Positions 22,564 through 33,100 are shown, counted from the first letter of the stretch. The stretch: DNA of 64,000 bases from Limnanthes douglasii subsp. nivea (GCA_036936605.1 JAUPFV010000002.1:336387215-336451214), one strand, 5' to 3'. Notes: generated by a model not told the origin, from the letters alone. A program made the numbers and translations.

Positions 22564-23410
22564 ATGGAGAGATTGATTTCGGCTCTGGTCGATTTGTGAA
22601 CAAATTATATTTCAGTAAAATTATGTACATTGATTGAAACTTAATAAATTATCTCGTACATTTTAAAGCATTATTAAGACCATATTTATCATTCATAAAA
22701 TTAAATGAAATGTTGATTAACCGGTATATGGAGTAGAGAAGTAGATCCAACCTCTTAACCGGAATTTGACTACCTAAACCTAGATATATAGATAAAATCC
22801 ATTAACAATAATGGATTGCATAATTTCTAAGTGTTTAGTGTACAAAAAAACTCGTCTGGAAATAGTCTAAAGACTTAATTTAGTAAAAATCACATAGAAA
22901 AATTATGATTTTTTAAAGTTATTTTATTTATATATTTATTCAAATTTTTAACCATTTTTACAATTTTAGTTATTAAATATTTGTTTTTTTTTCTTTTTTT
23001 TATTTATTTGATTTATTAAACTGATTTTTTTATAGTAAAACAAAATTGATCCAGCATAATAGCTTAGTCGGCCGATGATTAAGAGTCCAAAAAAATTATA
23101 TTTTAAATAATATTTAATTCATTATGAAACATACCATCAACGAAACAAAATAAATGCATTTTATGATTATTATTATTATATTATATATTTATATTTTGTA
23201 TCCTTCGAAAATAAATTGATATAACCAATAATATTAGATTACTTATTTTATAATGACTTTTATTATTATATTTTTCGATCAATAATCAAAACAGATCTAC
23301 ACAATAAATTATAGTCGTACCATATTTGCATTATCTGTGAAAATGGTTGGTTGTCATGAATTAAAAACAATAACTAAATACAGTTTATGAATATAGATAT
23401 CGACTACATT
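22564..23410. other. AT-rich stretch, nothing recognised
   Basis: No coding or repeat structure identified beyond short A/T runs. Confidence 0.4.
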
Positions 23411-23414
23411 GCAG

Positions 23415-24242
23415 ATGAAAATGCAGGTTTGGAACTTGCAGACGTTCAACTACCGGTTCCAACAGCGTCGACGGCTGCGACAACCCAGTGCCGACAACTT
23501 TAATGATTCATATAATATATTTTTAGGCTATATTTTCTGATCAGGAGCCGCGAATGAATTCAGTTATCTCGTCTTTAAAGGACCACGAGGAGGAAGAAGA
23601 AAGTGATGACTTTAAGAACTCGGTCTTAATAAATGACCATAACACAGAAACTAAGAGTCACAAGTCCTCAGGATAAACAGTTGTACACAACAAATACAAT
23701 TTTTGACGTGGATTTTCAGGCCATAGTGGAAGAAGTCGAGGAGCAAAACCTTTATTTCCAAACTATCTTGTGAAGGAAGAGATTAGCAGTTTTGTCAGAA
23801 AAAACCCTCCAGACATGGGCTATGTCAACGACGTGCAAGGTTGATAAAAACATTAACTTCATCCAAATAACCAACAACTTCCACTAGTATCGTTGAGACT
23901 TATACTGAATTTCTAGCAGGATTTATAAACGTTATAGTTGCACTTCTAACAACTTCATGCAATTTCCTAATCTGAATGTGTATAAAGAATAATGTATTAT
24001 TTTGAACCTATAACAACATCAACCAATAGTACTCCAAGCGAACGAACATAATCACGCAAAGATGCAGTAGAATGGAAACCAAAAAGAGTCCCAGGCATAC
24101 CACCAATAGACATGCAGATTCGTTCATTCCCATGAATACATTCGAACCTCTAATAGAAAACCACTAGAATTTCGACGAGCTACAAACAAGGACACTAATA
24201 CTTTACCGGGAAACTAAACATCCAACACACTTATCATAATAC
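23415..24242. repeat. Unrecognised duplicated unit, copy 1, part 1
   Basis: Aligns by eye with 28745-29690: both start aaaatgcaggtttgga and share ccaacaacttccacta, cacttctaac and cttcatgcaa blocks in order. Similarity is moderate. Copy 1 continues after the Copia-C insertion at 27716. Some plus-strand stretches are rich in acidic codons (for example KDHEEEEESDDFKN), which might be exon remnants. I do not recognise a protein family. Confidence 0.75.
24238..24242. repeat. Target-site duplication of Copia-C, left
   Basis: aatac, identical to 27711-27715; 5 bp is the usual length for plant Copia insertions. Confidence 0.9.
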
Positions 24243-24579
24243 TATTAGAATATAAGATAACTATTGCTAAATATTGAATATTCAAGTATGCCAAGAACTG
24301 GTTGATTTTATTCACTTGCAGCAAATACAAATATATAGGAACAGATGTAAACTAAATGCTAAGAAATAGGACCACAACGTCCATAAACAAAACTGCTTCC
24401 TACATGATCTCTACCACTCTTTTATTCCCTATAAATGCTCCTAACAATTACATGACCAAGTCATGTAATGACCCTATAAATGCTCCTAACAGTTACATGA
24501 CCAAGTCATGTAATGACCTGGTATAAACTAACACACAAAATACGTAAATTCAACATAATAAATATGAGATTATCCAACA
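24243..24579 (-). repeat. Copia-C 3' LTR
   Basis: 337 bp; on the minus strand it begins TGTTGGATAATCTC and ends TCTAATA. It differs from the other LTR at four sites. It contains a direct duplication of about 45 bp (two ccctataaatgctcctaaca-like units), each copy with the palindrome acatgac-caa-gtcatgt. These may be cis-regulatory elements of the LTR. Confidence 0.95.
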
Positions 24580-24580
24580 A

Positions 24581-24593
24581 TTTCCCCCCTTAA
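24581..24593 (-). promoter_or_regulatory. Copia-C polypurine tract
   Basis: The minus strand reads aaggggggaaa immediately before the 3' LTR, the primer for plus-strand DNA synthesis. Confidence 0.9.
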
Positions 24594-24600
24594 TCTCAAT

Positions 24601-24669
24601 TTACTTATCCAGCTGATGCACCGCCAAAAGATTACGCATTCTCTCAAATTTTACAGTTGTCATCGCACC
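24601..24669 (-). pseudogene. Copia-C residual polyprotein C-terminus
   Basis: In the same frame as gag and protease, the minus strand reads GAMTTVKFERMRNLLAVHQLDK then stop, the typical end of an Ale/Retrofit-like Copia polyprotein after RNase H. It lies just upstream of the polypurine tract. This proves that the captured sequence replaced the middle of pol and was not simply added at an end. Confidence 0.8.
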
Positions 24670-25828
24670 TCACAAGATGATTCTTTTCCTCCGTTAGCTT
24701 CTCATGCTCTTTCTTCAAAAGTTTCAGCTCTTCACTACTGCTAACAATCTTATTTTCCATGTCCCAAATTTTACGAGTTAAGTCCAATCCTTTGTTTTTC
24801 TCCTCGTCAAAACCCTTTATAGCACTGTCTCTATCGAGACTAACTAGATCGAAATCCCCACGGATACGATTGATCTCGTCAATTAACTTTTCGTTATTCA
24901 CTTCTTGATGGCTATTAGATTCTTGTAGCTTTAACAGAACGCCATTGAGTTCGCTTATCTCTCCTTGAAGTTTTACTAACTCACTCTCCTTTCCGATCTT
25001 CATCTCTTGGATCTCATCCTTCTCTAGTGACAATTCCTCCAGCAATTTCTCCATTTTCTTTGATCCCGCCATAGCCATCTCTACTTCTTTAGCAATTCTG
25101 TCTTTCTCTTCAGTTAAACTCTCAATATTTCTCAACATCTTGGTCTTCTCTTCTACCAACTCCGTGATTCTCATAGTCATCTCTTTATCCTTGGCCAATG
25201 CCTCACCAAACCTCTTTTCCAACTCCAAGAGCTTTTCTTTCAATATATCCTCTTGCGTTCTCAACTCCGAAACAATCTCATTTGATTTACTCAACTCCTT
25301 CTCTAACTCCTTGAGTTTTACTATTTGGACTGTTTTTTTAGTCTGGATTTCCCTCTTCTCTGCATCAATCTCTTGCACTTCCCTCTTTAAATCATTGATT
25401 TCCATCGTTTTATCCCCTAAATCTCTTTCAAGCTTCTCTTTTTCAGTCCTAATAGTCTCAATTAAATGGTCACTTTCCTTCCTCTCCTTCAATAGTCTCT
25501 CCAATTCATTTTTCAGCTTCTCAACCTTCCTCCCCATAACTATCTCCTTATTCTCAAATTCAATCACTTTGTCTCTCAACTCATTTGCCTCCTTTACCTG
25601 CAAATCAAAACCCATCTTTATCTCATCTCTTTCTAAGCAAACCTGGCTGGACCAATTCTTCTCAGATGTGACCTTCTTCATCAGCTCAATCACTTCACTT
25701 TTCAAACCCATAATCTCGATCTGCTTCATGCTCCTCTCAGTCTCCCACTCATTAACTCCGTCGACTACTTCCTTCGCACGGGTCTCCATAAAGACACACA
25801 CAACAAAGACTTCTCCAGCTCCAAACAC
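24644..25828 (-). CDS. Captured coiled-coil protein segment inside Copia-C
   Basis: 394 codons without a stop, almost wholly heptad-type coiled coil rich in Glu, Lys and Leu (KSEVIELMKK, NELERLLKERKESD, LKELEKELSKSNEIVSELR, SEELKLLKKEHEKLTEEKN). This is unlike any Copia protein and resembles long plant coiled-coil proteins loosely called myosin-heavy-chain-like or filament-like. I cannot name the parent gene. The first residues belong to the overlap with the upstream frame; the real shared sequence resumes at about METRAKEVVDGVNEWE after the frameshift at the AC/TG tract. It ends with a stop at 24644, about six codons past the left junction. No intron-like break is seen, fitting capture through spliced RNA or a single exon. 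Confidence 0.85.
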   Translation of the reverse strand: MFGAGEVFVVCVFMETRAKEVVDGVNEWETERSMKQIEIMGLKSEVIELMKKVTSEKNWSSQVCLERDEIKMGFDLQVKEANELRDKVIEFENKEIVMGRKVEKLKNELERLLKERKESDHLIETIRTEKEKLERDLGDKTMEINDLKREVQEIDAEKREIQTKKTVQIVKLKELEKELSKSNEIVSELRTQEDILKEKLLELEKRFGEALAKDKEMTMRITELVEEKTKMLRNIESLTEEKDRIAKEVEMAMAGSKKMEKLLEELSLEKDEIQEMKIGKESELVKLQGEISELNGVLLKLQESNSHQEVNNEKLIDEINRIRGDFDLVSLDRDSAIKGFDEEKNKGLDLTRKIWDMENKIVSSSEELKLLKKEHEKLTEEKNHLVRCDDNCKI

Positions 25829-26688
25829 ATATTCTCCTCACCCTCACGAATCAACTCAGCCTGGAAATCACGCATTTCATTTCCACACCGAGCCAACTCT
25901 GTCTCCAGCTCTTCTTTGGCTTGATAATTCACGTGTCCCAAACGAGCATGCCACAACTTTGAATCTTCTTCTGTTTTTGACAACATGCACCTTGGCGTTG
26001 CAGACTCAATGATTAGCTTATGTAGTCTATTTGCAGACCTTTTGACCTTCATAAGAAGCCTTCCCTCTCTTTCATGAACCCAAATGTACTCACCTTTGAT
26101 CGTAACTTGGTTTCCTTCTTCTGTCAATTGGCCCAAGTTAATGATGTTGCTTCGAAGGCTTGGTATAAAGTAGACTTCATTGAGCATTCGTTCCTCACCA
26201 TTTTTGCAGCTAAAAGCAATTGAGCCCTTTCCTTTTATCTCCACACACGATCCATCTCCAAACTTAACCTGTCCAGACACTCCTTCGTCCAACGTATAGA
26301 ACTTTGATTTGTGTCCAGACATGTGGTTGCTAGCCCCATTGTCGAGATACCACACGTTCGATTCTCCTTGATTTCCATCTGATCTTTCCTTCAGTGACGG
26401 TTTCACCTTCCCTTCGTCAATTACCATCGAACGTGTTTCATTCTTCGAATGTTCAGCCAACAGTAATGCTGGTTCATCATCGTCCATCCGCGTTAGGTTT
26501 GCCTCCTGCCTCTGTTCACTATAACGTCTTGGTTTTCTGCAGTGTCTCGCAAAATGCCCATAAAGATTGCAATTAAAACACCTGAGTTTGCTTTTGTCTT
26601 GTATTTCTCGAGCCCTGAAACCTGAGCTTTGTCCCTTTGTTCCTCCCTTGTCACTACGTTTGAGCCATTCTTCTCGTGTAAGTAGCAA
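25765..26688 (-). CDS. Copia-C knuckle-protease-pre-integrase fused to captured sequence
   Basis: 307 codons in the same frame as gag. Residues 37-50 form a CCHC knuckle (CFNCNLYGHFARHC). Residues 113-123 are the aspartic protease site WYLDNGASNHM. Residues ~228-257 are the gag-pre-integrase segment ending KLWHARLGHVNYQA. From residue ~258 Copia similarity stops abruptly and the protein continues in frame with EELETELARCGNEMRDFQAE, a heptad-rich sequence that belongs with the coiled coil to its left. The frame ends after a shift in an AC/TG tract at 25793-25802. The junction lies at about 25918. Integrase, which should begin here, is absent. Confidence 0.9.
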   Translation of the reverse strand: MLLTREEWLKRSDKGGTKGQSSGFRAREIQDKSKLRCFNCNLYGHFARHCRKPRRYSEQRQEANLTRMDDDEPALLLAEHSKNETRSMVIDEGKVKPSLKERSDGNQGESNVWYLDNGASNHMSGHKSKFYTLDEGVSGQVKFGDGSCVEIKGKGSIAFSCKNGEERMLNEVYFIPSLRSNIINLGQLTEEGNQVTIKGEYIWVHEREGRLLMKVKRSANRLHKLIIESATPRCMLSKTEEDSKLWHARLGHVNYQAKEELETELARCGNEMRDFQAELIREGEENMCLELEKSLLCVSLWRPVRRK

Positions 26689-26724
26689 TTTACTCTCTTC
26701 ACTTTCCTTGATTCGCCACTGTTC

Positions 26725-27354
26725 TTATGTAAGCATGAGTTTTGTTTCGATCACATCTGTTTTCCCCTTTACTCTTTCTTCGTGTGCCTTCAAAGACCCC
26801 ATAGCCTCCTCCATACTCATGGTCTCTATATCACCGAATTGCTCCATCGTGGAGGTAATCTGCAAGAATTTTGCTGGGACTGCCCTCAACAGTCGTTTAA
26901 CCACATCTGACTCCTTCATTTCTTCTCCTAAAACTCGTATATTGGTTACGAGTCCATTGAGTTTCATATAGAAATCATCAAGAACATCTGTCTCTTTCAT
27001 ACTGAGAGATTCGAAGTCTGCCTTGAGGGTTTGAATCCTCGCCTTCTTCACTCGATCTGCACCCTGACACAGTGTCTGAATCGCCTCCCATGTTTCTTTT
27101 GCTGTTTTCCTATCCGCAACTGACAGCAAGACTTCTTCTGGTATTCCCTGATACAACATGGCCATTGCGATTTTGTCTGTCTTCTCTTCAACTATTGCTT
27201 TCGGATCCGTTGCCTCAATTGCACTCCAGGCTCCTTGAGCTTGCATGTACACTTTCATTTTGATTGCCCAAGTTGTGTAATTTTCTCTGGTCAGCATTGG
27301 ATATGTAAGGCCAAGAGAGCCTCCTTTCATCTTGTTCGACTCCACGGTTGACAT
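26725..27354 (-). CDS. Copia-C gag (UBN2-type), intact 209-codon frame
   Basis: The capsid-like protein of a Copia retrotransposon. The start codon lies just downstream of the primer site, as usual. The N-terminus (YPMLTRENYTTWAIKMKVYM) is the DUF4219-like opening; residues ~60-190 are the UBN2 domain (ETWEAIQTLCQGADRVKKAR, DDFYMKLNGLVTNIRVLGEE, RLLRAVPAKFLQI, MSMEEAMGSLKAHEER). It ends in KLMLT with a stop. The knuckle and protease follow in the same frame after 12 codons, so a single nonsense codon splits an original gag-pol frame. The sequence is well preserved, fitting a recent insertion. Confidence 0.9.
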   Translation of the reverse strand: MSTVESNKMKGGSLGLTYPMLTRENYTTWAIKMKVYMQAQGAWSAIEATDPKAIVEEKTDKIAMAMLYQGIPEEVLLSVADRKTAKETWEAIQTLCQGADRVKKARIQTLKADFESLSMKETDVLDDFYMKLNGLVTNIRVLGEEMKESDVVKRLLRAVPAKFLQITSTMEQFGDIETMSMEEAMGSLKAHEERVKGKTDVIETKLMLT

Positions 27355-27358
27355 CCTT

Positions 27359-27370
27359 GCTCTGATACCA
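27359..27370 (-). promoter_or_regulatory. Copia-C primer binding site
   Basis: The minus strand reads TGGTATCAGAGC, the standard site in plant Copia elements, complementary to the 3' end of initiator methionine tRNA. It lies 3 bp inside the 5' LTR and 4 bp upstream of the gag start. Confidence 0.95.
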
Positions 27371-27373
27371 TAA

Positions 27374-27710
27374 TATTAGAATATAAGATAACTATTGCTA
27401 AATATTGAATATTCAAGTATGCCAAGAACTGGTTGATTTTATTCACTTGCAGCAAATACAAATATATAGGAACAGATGTAAACTAAATGCTAAGAAATAG
27501 GACCACAACGTCCATAAGCAAAACTGCTTCCTACATGATCTCTACCACTCTTTTATTCCCTACAAATGCTCCTAACAGTTACATGACCAAGTCATGTAAT
27601 GACCCTATAAATGCTCCTAACAGTTACATGACCAAGTCATGTAATGACCAGGTATAAACTAACACACAAAATACGTAAATTCAACATAATAAATATGAGA
27701 TTATCCAACA
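27374..27710 (-). repeat. Copia-C 5' LTR
   Basis: 337 bp, 98.8 percent identical to 24243-24579. It precedes the primer site on the minus strand and should carry the promoter. Confidence 0.95.
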
Positions 27711-27715
27711 AATAC
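27711..27715. repeat. Target-site duplication of Copia-C, right
   Basis: aatac, identical to 24238-24242. Confidence 0.9.
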
Positions 27716-28165
27716 TTCAGCAATGTCATCGTGAAAACAACATATTTTGTTCAATAATACAACACCCTTGCAGCCATCTCATAATACTTTTACATTAGTT
27801 AACTAAACATAAACCAATGATCCACGCATACTATAACCACTGTGAAGGGAGGCCAACAAAACATGGCAACTCAAGCCTACAGGCTCAGTCAAACCCCACT
27901 AGAAGAAATCTTGCAACTTAGTCGAACCCCTAATATGGTCAGTACCCATAAGAGTATCCACTTGCATTCACCAATAGGAGTGGCATAATAGCTTCAGTCG
28001 CATAATGACACGGCGCAAGATACCAACATACTTTTCTTTTTCTCTGAAAAGCATTAAATGATCGAACCAGTGGTGCTATTTTTTATGATAGTGGATACGT
28101 ACAAGATTGAAGATTCACATTTAGCTCCATACATCTCATACAGAGATTTTCCACCCAACTTGCTT
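27711..28165. repeat. Unrecognised duplicated unit, copy 1, part 2
   Basis: Continuation of copy 1 beyond the Copia-C element, aligning with about 29690-30110. Shared blocks include gagtatccacttg/gggtatccacttg, attcaccaata and gtgctatttt, ending at an acccaacttg near 28155 and 30102. Removing Copia-C and one copy of its 5-bp target duplication restores a continuous unit. Confidence 0.75.
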
Positions 28166-28737
28166 AATCAAAATATCGACAAGTACAATGGGAAGGGAGA
28201 TCTGGCGCACTACATCAAGTAGTTCGGAAACGAGATGATGTGGTATGGATGAAAGACAACATGACGTGTAAATCCTTCTCAATGATATTCCAAATAAAAT
28301 GGTGATGTAATTCAACAATCTTTCTCCGAAGTGTATAAAGAGTTTCTAGATGTTGAAGATGACCTTTTGTAACCATTTTATAGGATCATAATTGGTGAAA
28401 ATGAATGAAGACTACATCACCCACTGCAAATAACAACTTAAAAAGACATATTCAGAGGTTCATAGATACAAAATAATACCTGCAAGATTACCCCTTATGA
28501 GCTTAAATAAATGAATATTACTACGGTATACAATAATTAGGTAGTCCGCAAAAAAATAATATTAAAAATCTTAAGCTTTCATATGTAATCAATAATCAGA
28601 CATTCAGATCATGTTAACCAAATTTTGTCATACCAAATTGACGCCATCTACAAGAATCAATTTGTTATTCTATTTTGTTTTTCAATACATTATCTATAAT
28701 TAGTTTATGTCAAATTTGAATGGCGATACCGATCAAA
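28166..28737. other. Spacer between the two duplicated units
   Basis: AT-rich, no recognised similarity. Confidence 0.4.
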
Positions 28738-30110
28738 ATGTTAACAAAAATGCAGGTTTGGAGCTTGCAACGTTCGACTAGCGGTTCCAATAGCCCTAAC
28801 GGCCGTGACAATCTAACGCAGACAATCCGGTAACTCATCCAATAGACTTTCAGTATCTGGGGCATAACCTTCCCAAGGATAATGTCAGTACTTTTAAAAT
28901 TCTGTACACTATATTTTCGGTTCAGGTGTCGCGAATAAATTTGGTGATCAAACATCTAGAGGATCATGAGTATGATGAATGTTATAATGTTAAGATCTTG
29001 ATATTGAAGAAGTGCCATGAGATAGAAACTAACGAATACAAGCCCGAGGATAAAGATTTGAATACATCAGATATGATTCCCCATGAGGATTTTCTATCCA
29101 TAATGAAAGATTAGTGCAAGGAGATGAGATAGAGAATGATAAAAACCTCTATTTCTAAGCCCAATAGTAAATAAATAGAAGAGTTTTATGAGAAACAACC
29201 CTTCAAACATATGCTTGGTGAAAAAAGTGCCAGATTGATGGGGAATATCTAGCTCCAGCCAAACGGCCAACAACTTCCACTAATACCATCTAGAATTCTA
29301 CACAAAAATTGTAGCAAACTTCCTTAATGTTATAACTACACTTCTAACAGCTTCATGCAACTTTCCATTTGAATGTGCAGCACAGTAATGTAGAAAATCA
29401 ACTGAACCTACAAAAAATAGCCAACATTGATAAAGAGAATGACCATATTTACGCAGGGATGCGGCCGAACGGTCACCAGCAGGCGTCCCAGACGTACCAA
29501 CCAAGCGACGTACAAGTTCCTCCATTCTTAGGAATACAACTGAACTCAAACATAAAACTACTGTACTTTTAACGAGCGATCAATAATGAAACCAATATTA
29601 TGGCAGGAAACTAAACCTGCAACAATCTCCTTAGAGGATCTATCACGTTTACCATCATACTTCAACACTGTCATTAGGATTAAAATATATCTAGTTCAAT
29701 AATAAACCACCCCTACAGCTCTTTAGCACACATTTTCACCAGTGTACCCAAACATGAACCAAAGATATACACAGACCCCATCCACCATAATTGGAGGCTA
29801 AAAAAATATATGAGTTGAAGACTATAGATCTCAGTCGAACCCCACCAAAAGCAATCATGCAGCTCAGTCGAATGCATACCAAGGGAAGTGTGGAGACGGG
29901 TATCCACTTGTATTCACCAATATAAGTGGTGCAATATCTTTAGTTTAATAATGGCATGGTCCAAGACAAGAACATGTTCTTCCCTTTCTCCAATAAGTGT
30001 ACAATAACCAAACTCGTTGTGCTATTTTCGATGACGACCAAGAATCATATGATGAAGAGTCACATTTGGCTCCCCATATCATGTACAGATATTTGTTACC
30101 CAACTTGTTT
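28738..30110. repeat. Unrecognised duplicated unit, copy 2
   Basis: Uninterrupted copy (about 1.37 kb) of the unit found at 23415-24242 plus 27716-28165, lying directly downstream in the same orientation. The plus-strand frame 28926-29114 (KHLEDHEYDECYNVK..) is the counterpart of the acidic stretch of copy 1. Frames are not conserved end to end in either copy, so a functional gene is not supported. Confidence 0.75.
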
Positions 30111-33100
30111 AACACAAGATGGATAACAAGGTTTGGGATATAACAAAAAACAACGTATTTAAACAGGGGCAGATTACAAACAACATGAGTTTAACAAACT
30201 GATGGGTCTTCAGACGAATCTTCGCCATCAATCTCATCTTCACTAACAACCTCTTTGGGGCGATCCTCCTTTGGAACATCTTTCTATATCGACCATAATG
30301 GAAGTTGGGGGTATTGGCTATGAAAAAACAAAACATAAGAAGTCTTGGTTTTGGAAATCTCTTGTTTCATAACCTTTTTGCATTTAACGGTGAACAAATT
30401 TTTCTCTTCCTTATTGTTCTTTTCCATAACAGACTGAAGCTCAACGAGGTTTTTGGTCGCTTTAGTTATTTACTGACGAATAATTAGTTTTGAATTTTCT
30501 GAACAACCGAACCTTGTACCGCTTTATCCTGATCTCTTTCAATTTTTAATAAGGAGTCACGTAGAGATCGGTTAAGTTGAGATTATTGGGATTGAGCCAC
30601 ATGCCATTATGATTCTTTTCCCTGAAGAGTTTGAAGGGCAGTTTCAGCCAATGCAACCCGAGTATTGGCATGCCCGATCGCCTCCTCATATTCTTTTTCT
30701 AACTTGCGTTAATTTGATAAATTTACTTCCACATCAGACAAATGTTTTTTGACCTCCGATAGTTCACGTTTGAGTTGCGCTAATTCCCTTTCTTTTAATG
30801 TTAAAGGAATTACAACATCGTACAGATTTCTAGCTATGGTAACTGAATCTCAAAGAGGAAAGCTACTCGACCCTTGTGGAAGGGAAAGTACGGGTAGTGG
30901 CTCATGACTAAGTGTTCTCGGTTACAGGGGTCATATATCTTGGAGAATTTTGGCAAACTCATTGTGGGGACGACTTGATGTTGGGAATCAGTGATCTACT
31001 TGCAATAACGTCGGCAATATCATAAGCATCATTAGTTGGATCTTGTAGATGGTCGAATAACATCGCTTCACTAACAGGACCCCTTTCATTGACGTTCTTC
31101 ACTTTTTCAGATTCTTCAACGACCACGTCTACCTTTACACCTCTATATTGTTCGAATAATATCGGGATAGTTGTTTGCTCTACCATCGGAACTCTTTCAG
31201 TTTCCTCCACCACAACCTTGTTTTTTCTTCATAATTGCTCGGGGTTTTTTCTTTCCATCATCAATTACAACAACTTTCTTCTTTTTTTCCTCGCGGTTTT
31301 TGTTCTAGTTTTCTTCGTTGCTGGGGGATTTTTCTTCGCTAGCTGCCGGATCACTAAGCACAACGGTATTTTCAGGTTTTGCAACAAGAAATTCACGAGG
31401 CTTGTCATCAGTAGTTGTTTCTTTCACTTCTTTCCCGGTTTCCTGGTCGGATTGCTCTTCTAATTTAACGCATTTACTAGGGACCCGATTCAGGTTAGGC
31501 AAAAAGATATCTCCATCAGGAGCATCTATTCTTTGAACTAGATAAACAACATTGGGTGTCACCCACAACTGATCAGCGTTTAATGTTTTGTTAGAGCAAC
31601 GCCAGAGGTTGTTGTTGACTAGGTTGGTATTCTTGAAGCATCAGTCAAATGTTTCTCCCCAATTGTTTTTGGCATAGTCTTTGAGTTTCAGAAAGATAGT
31701 TGTGGCTGAATTCAGATGAGCTTTCTTTATTGCTTGCAACTCGAACTTGAAAGTGAAAAAATAAGCATGTTAAATAAAAATGGTAGTAAGGTCAGACCGT
31801 TTTCCCACGCAACGCTCGCAGTCCATTTGTAGGTTAGACGCCCCGGGTTACTTACGTTGTGAGGTCAACCATTCTCCAACGCACCGCTTATAAAGACGAA
31901 TCAGTGGGAGGTCATTTACTATCTTCTTGTTATTGCTAAAGAAGAGCAAGAAAACATGTAGCTTGGATGATTTTGAAACCCGATAAATTAAACATGAGTT
32001 GGGCCGGGTAAATACCCAGTATTTCAGAGTATCTCACGATGTCAGGGTCGAGCGAAAGACTAAGATGCCAATTAAACAAATCGGTATAAAAGACTACCTC
32101 TCTTTGATGTACTGATAGTGGCGTCTCTCCGGGCGTCGGGAAAAGGATCTTTACGCAGTCGGAAAATTCCCCACATAGCTTTGAGCTCGGGCTGCTCTTC
32201 CGGACTATAGTACAAATATTTACAGCTAAAAAGAAAGATAATATGTTCCTGAAGTAAGCAATTGTGATAACCGGTAAGTATTTCGTCGATGTCAGGTGGA
32301 AAGGGTTCCTCATTCATTGCGAGGGTAGCAGTACCATCCTCCCTGATAATGACCTGTTTACCATCTCGGTGGGCAACATCCTCCTATTCGGATGCGGTCT
32401 GCTCTATGGCATCAGTGAGGAACTTGAACATGGGCGAGTCGATTAAAATTGGGCCGGTCTGTTGCTGATTTTCGACTCTTTTAGTAGTGTCAGGGCCGGT
32501 CGGCTTGGTGGGCAGACCATAATCAGTGTCTCTTCTAGCAGCACTATCGGTCTTTTCCTGGATTCCCTTGGTAGGTGGATTTATTGTCGGGATAGTGGGG
32601 GCCAATTCCTTACGTTGTTTAGAAGTGACCTCCTTAGTAGGAGCTTTTACAGTGTGAGCTGTGGGGGCTGATTATTTGCTCTCCTTTTCTTTTGGTAAAA
32701 TTTTGTCAAGAGTGGCCAAATCTTCTAATATGGGGGTAGAATAGACAAAGCTTGAGCTGCTGTTAACATGCACATGGCTATAATTCATTTTCTATTGTTT
32801 TTTAGAGACAACCTTCTCATGTTTTTTTCGTTCAGCATTTGTCTTTACCATACCCCTAAAAGTGGATGCGGTATTTTGACTGGTTCCATAACCTATAATG
32901 GTGGGGGTTAACTAGACTATCTCGGGAGAGGATGGAGAAGCGCTAGAATCTCCCATAACCAGAATTTGAGGTTTAGGTTTTTGAACAGAAGAGACTTGAT
33001 TTCCTGAAGGCAAGGATCACATAATGGGAATTCTAAGAACAACTTTCTTAGAAGACTGAGCTTGGGCAGGTGAAGGGATCACCTTGGTTTTTTGTTTAGA

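Larger units (their letters stand above)
24243..27710 (-). mobile_element. Copia-C, young Copia retrotransposon carrying a captured coiled-coil gene
   Basis: A complete 3468-bp insertion. LTRs of 337 bp each lie at 24243-24579 and 27374-27710, differing at 4 positions. The target duplication aatac flanks it at 24238-24242 and 27711-27715. The minus strand has, in order, 5' LTR, primer site, gag, knuckle, protease and the gag-pre-integrase segment, then about 1.26 kb of long coiled-coil coding sequence instead of integrase, RT and RNase H, then the last ~20 codons of the polyprotein, polypurine tract and 3' LTR. Without RT and integrase it must depend on helper elements. LTR ends are TG...TA rather than TG...CA. 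Confidence 0.95.

Noticed and set aside
24440..24520. acatgac..gtcatgt stems considered as terminators
   Set aside because: They are repeated U3/LTR palindromes in a eukaryotic element, with no terminator context.
25140..26012. 290-codon open frame on the plus strand
   Set aside because: It is the antisense shadow of the coiled-coil gene in Copia-C. Its Ser/Phe-rich composition is what Glu/Lys codons give on the opposite strand.
29298..29549. 83-codon minus-strand frame without motif
   Set aside because: It is not conserved in the sister unit near 23900-24130 and carries no recognisable domain.
31089..31536. Plus-strand frames of 124 and 72 codons
   Set aside because: They lie antisense to the acidic part of the gag-like relic on the minus strand; Phe/Ser/Val-rich shadows.
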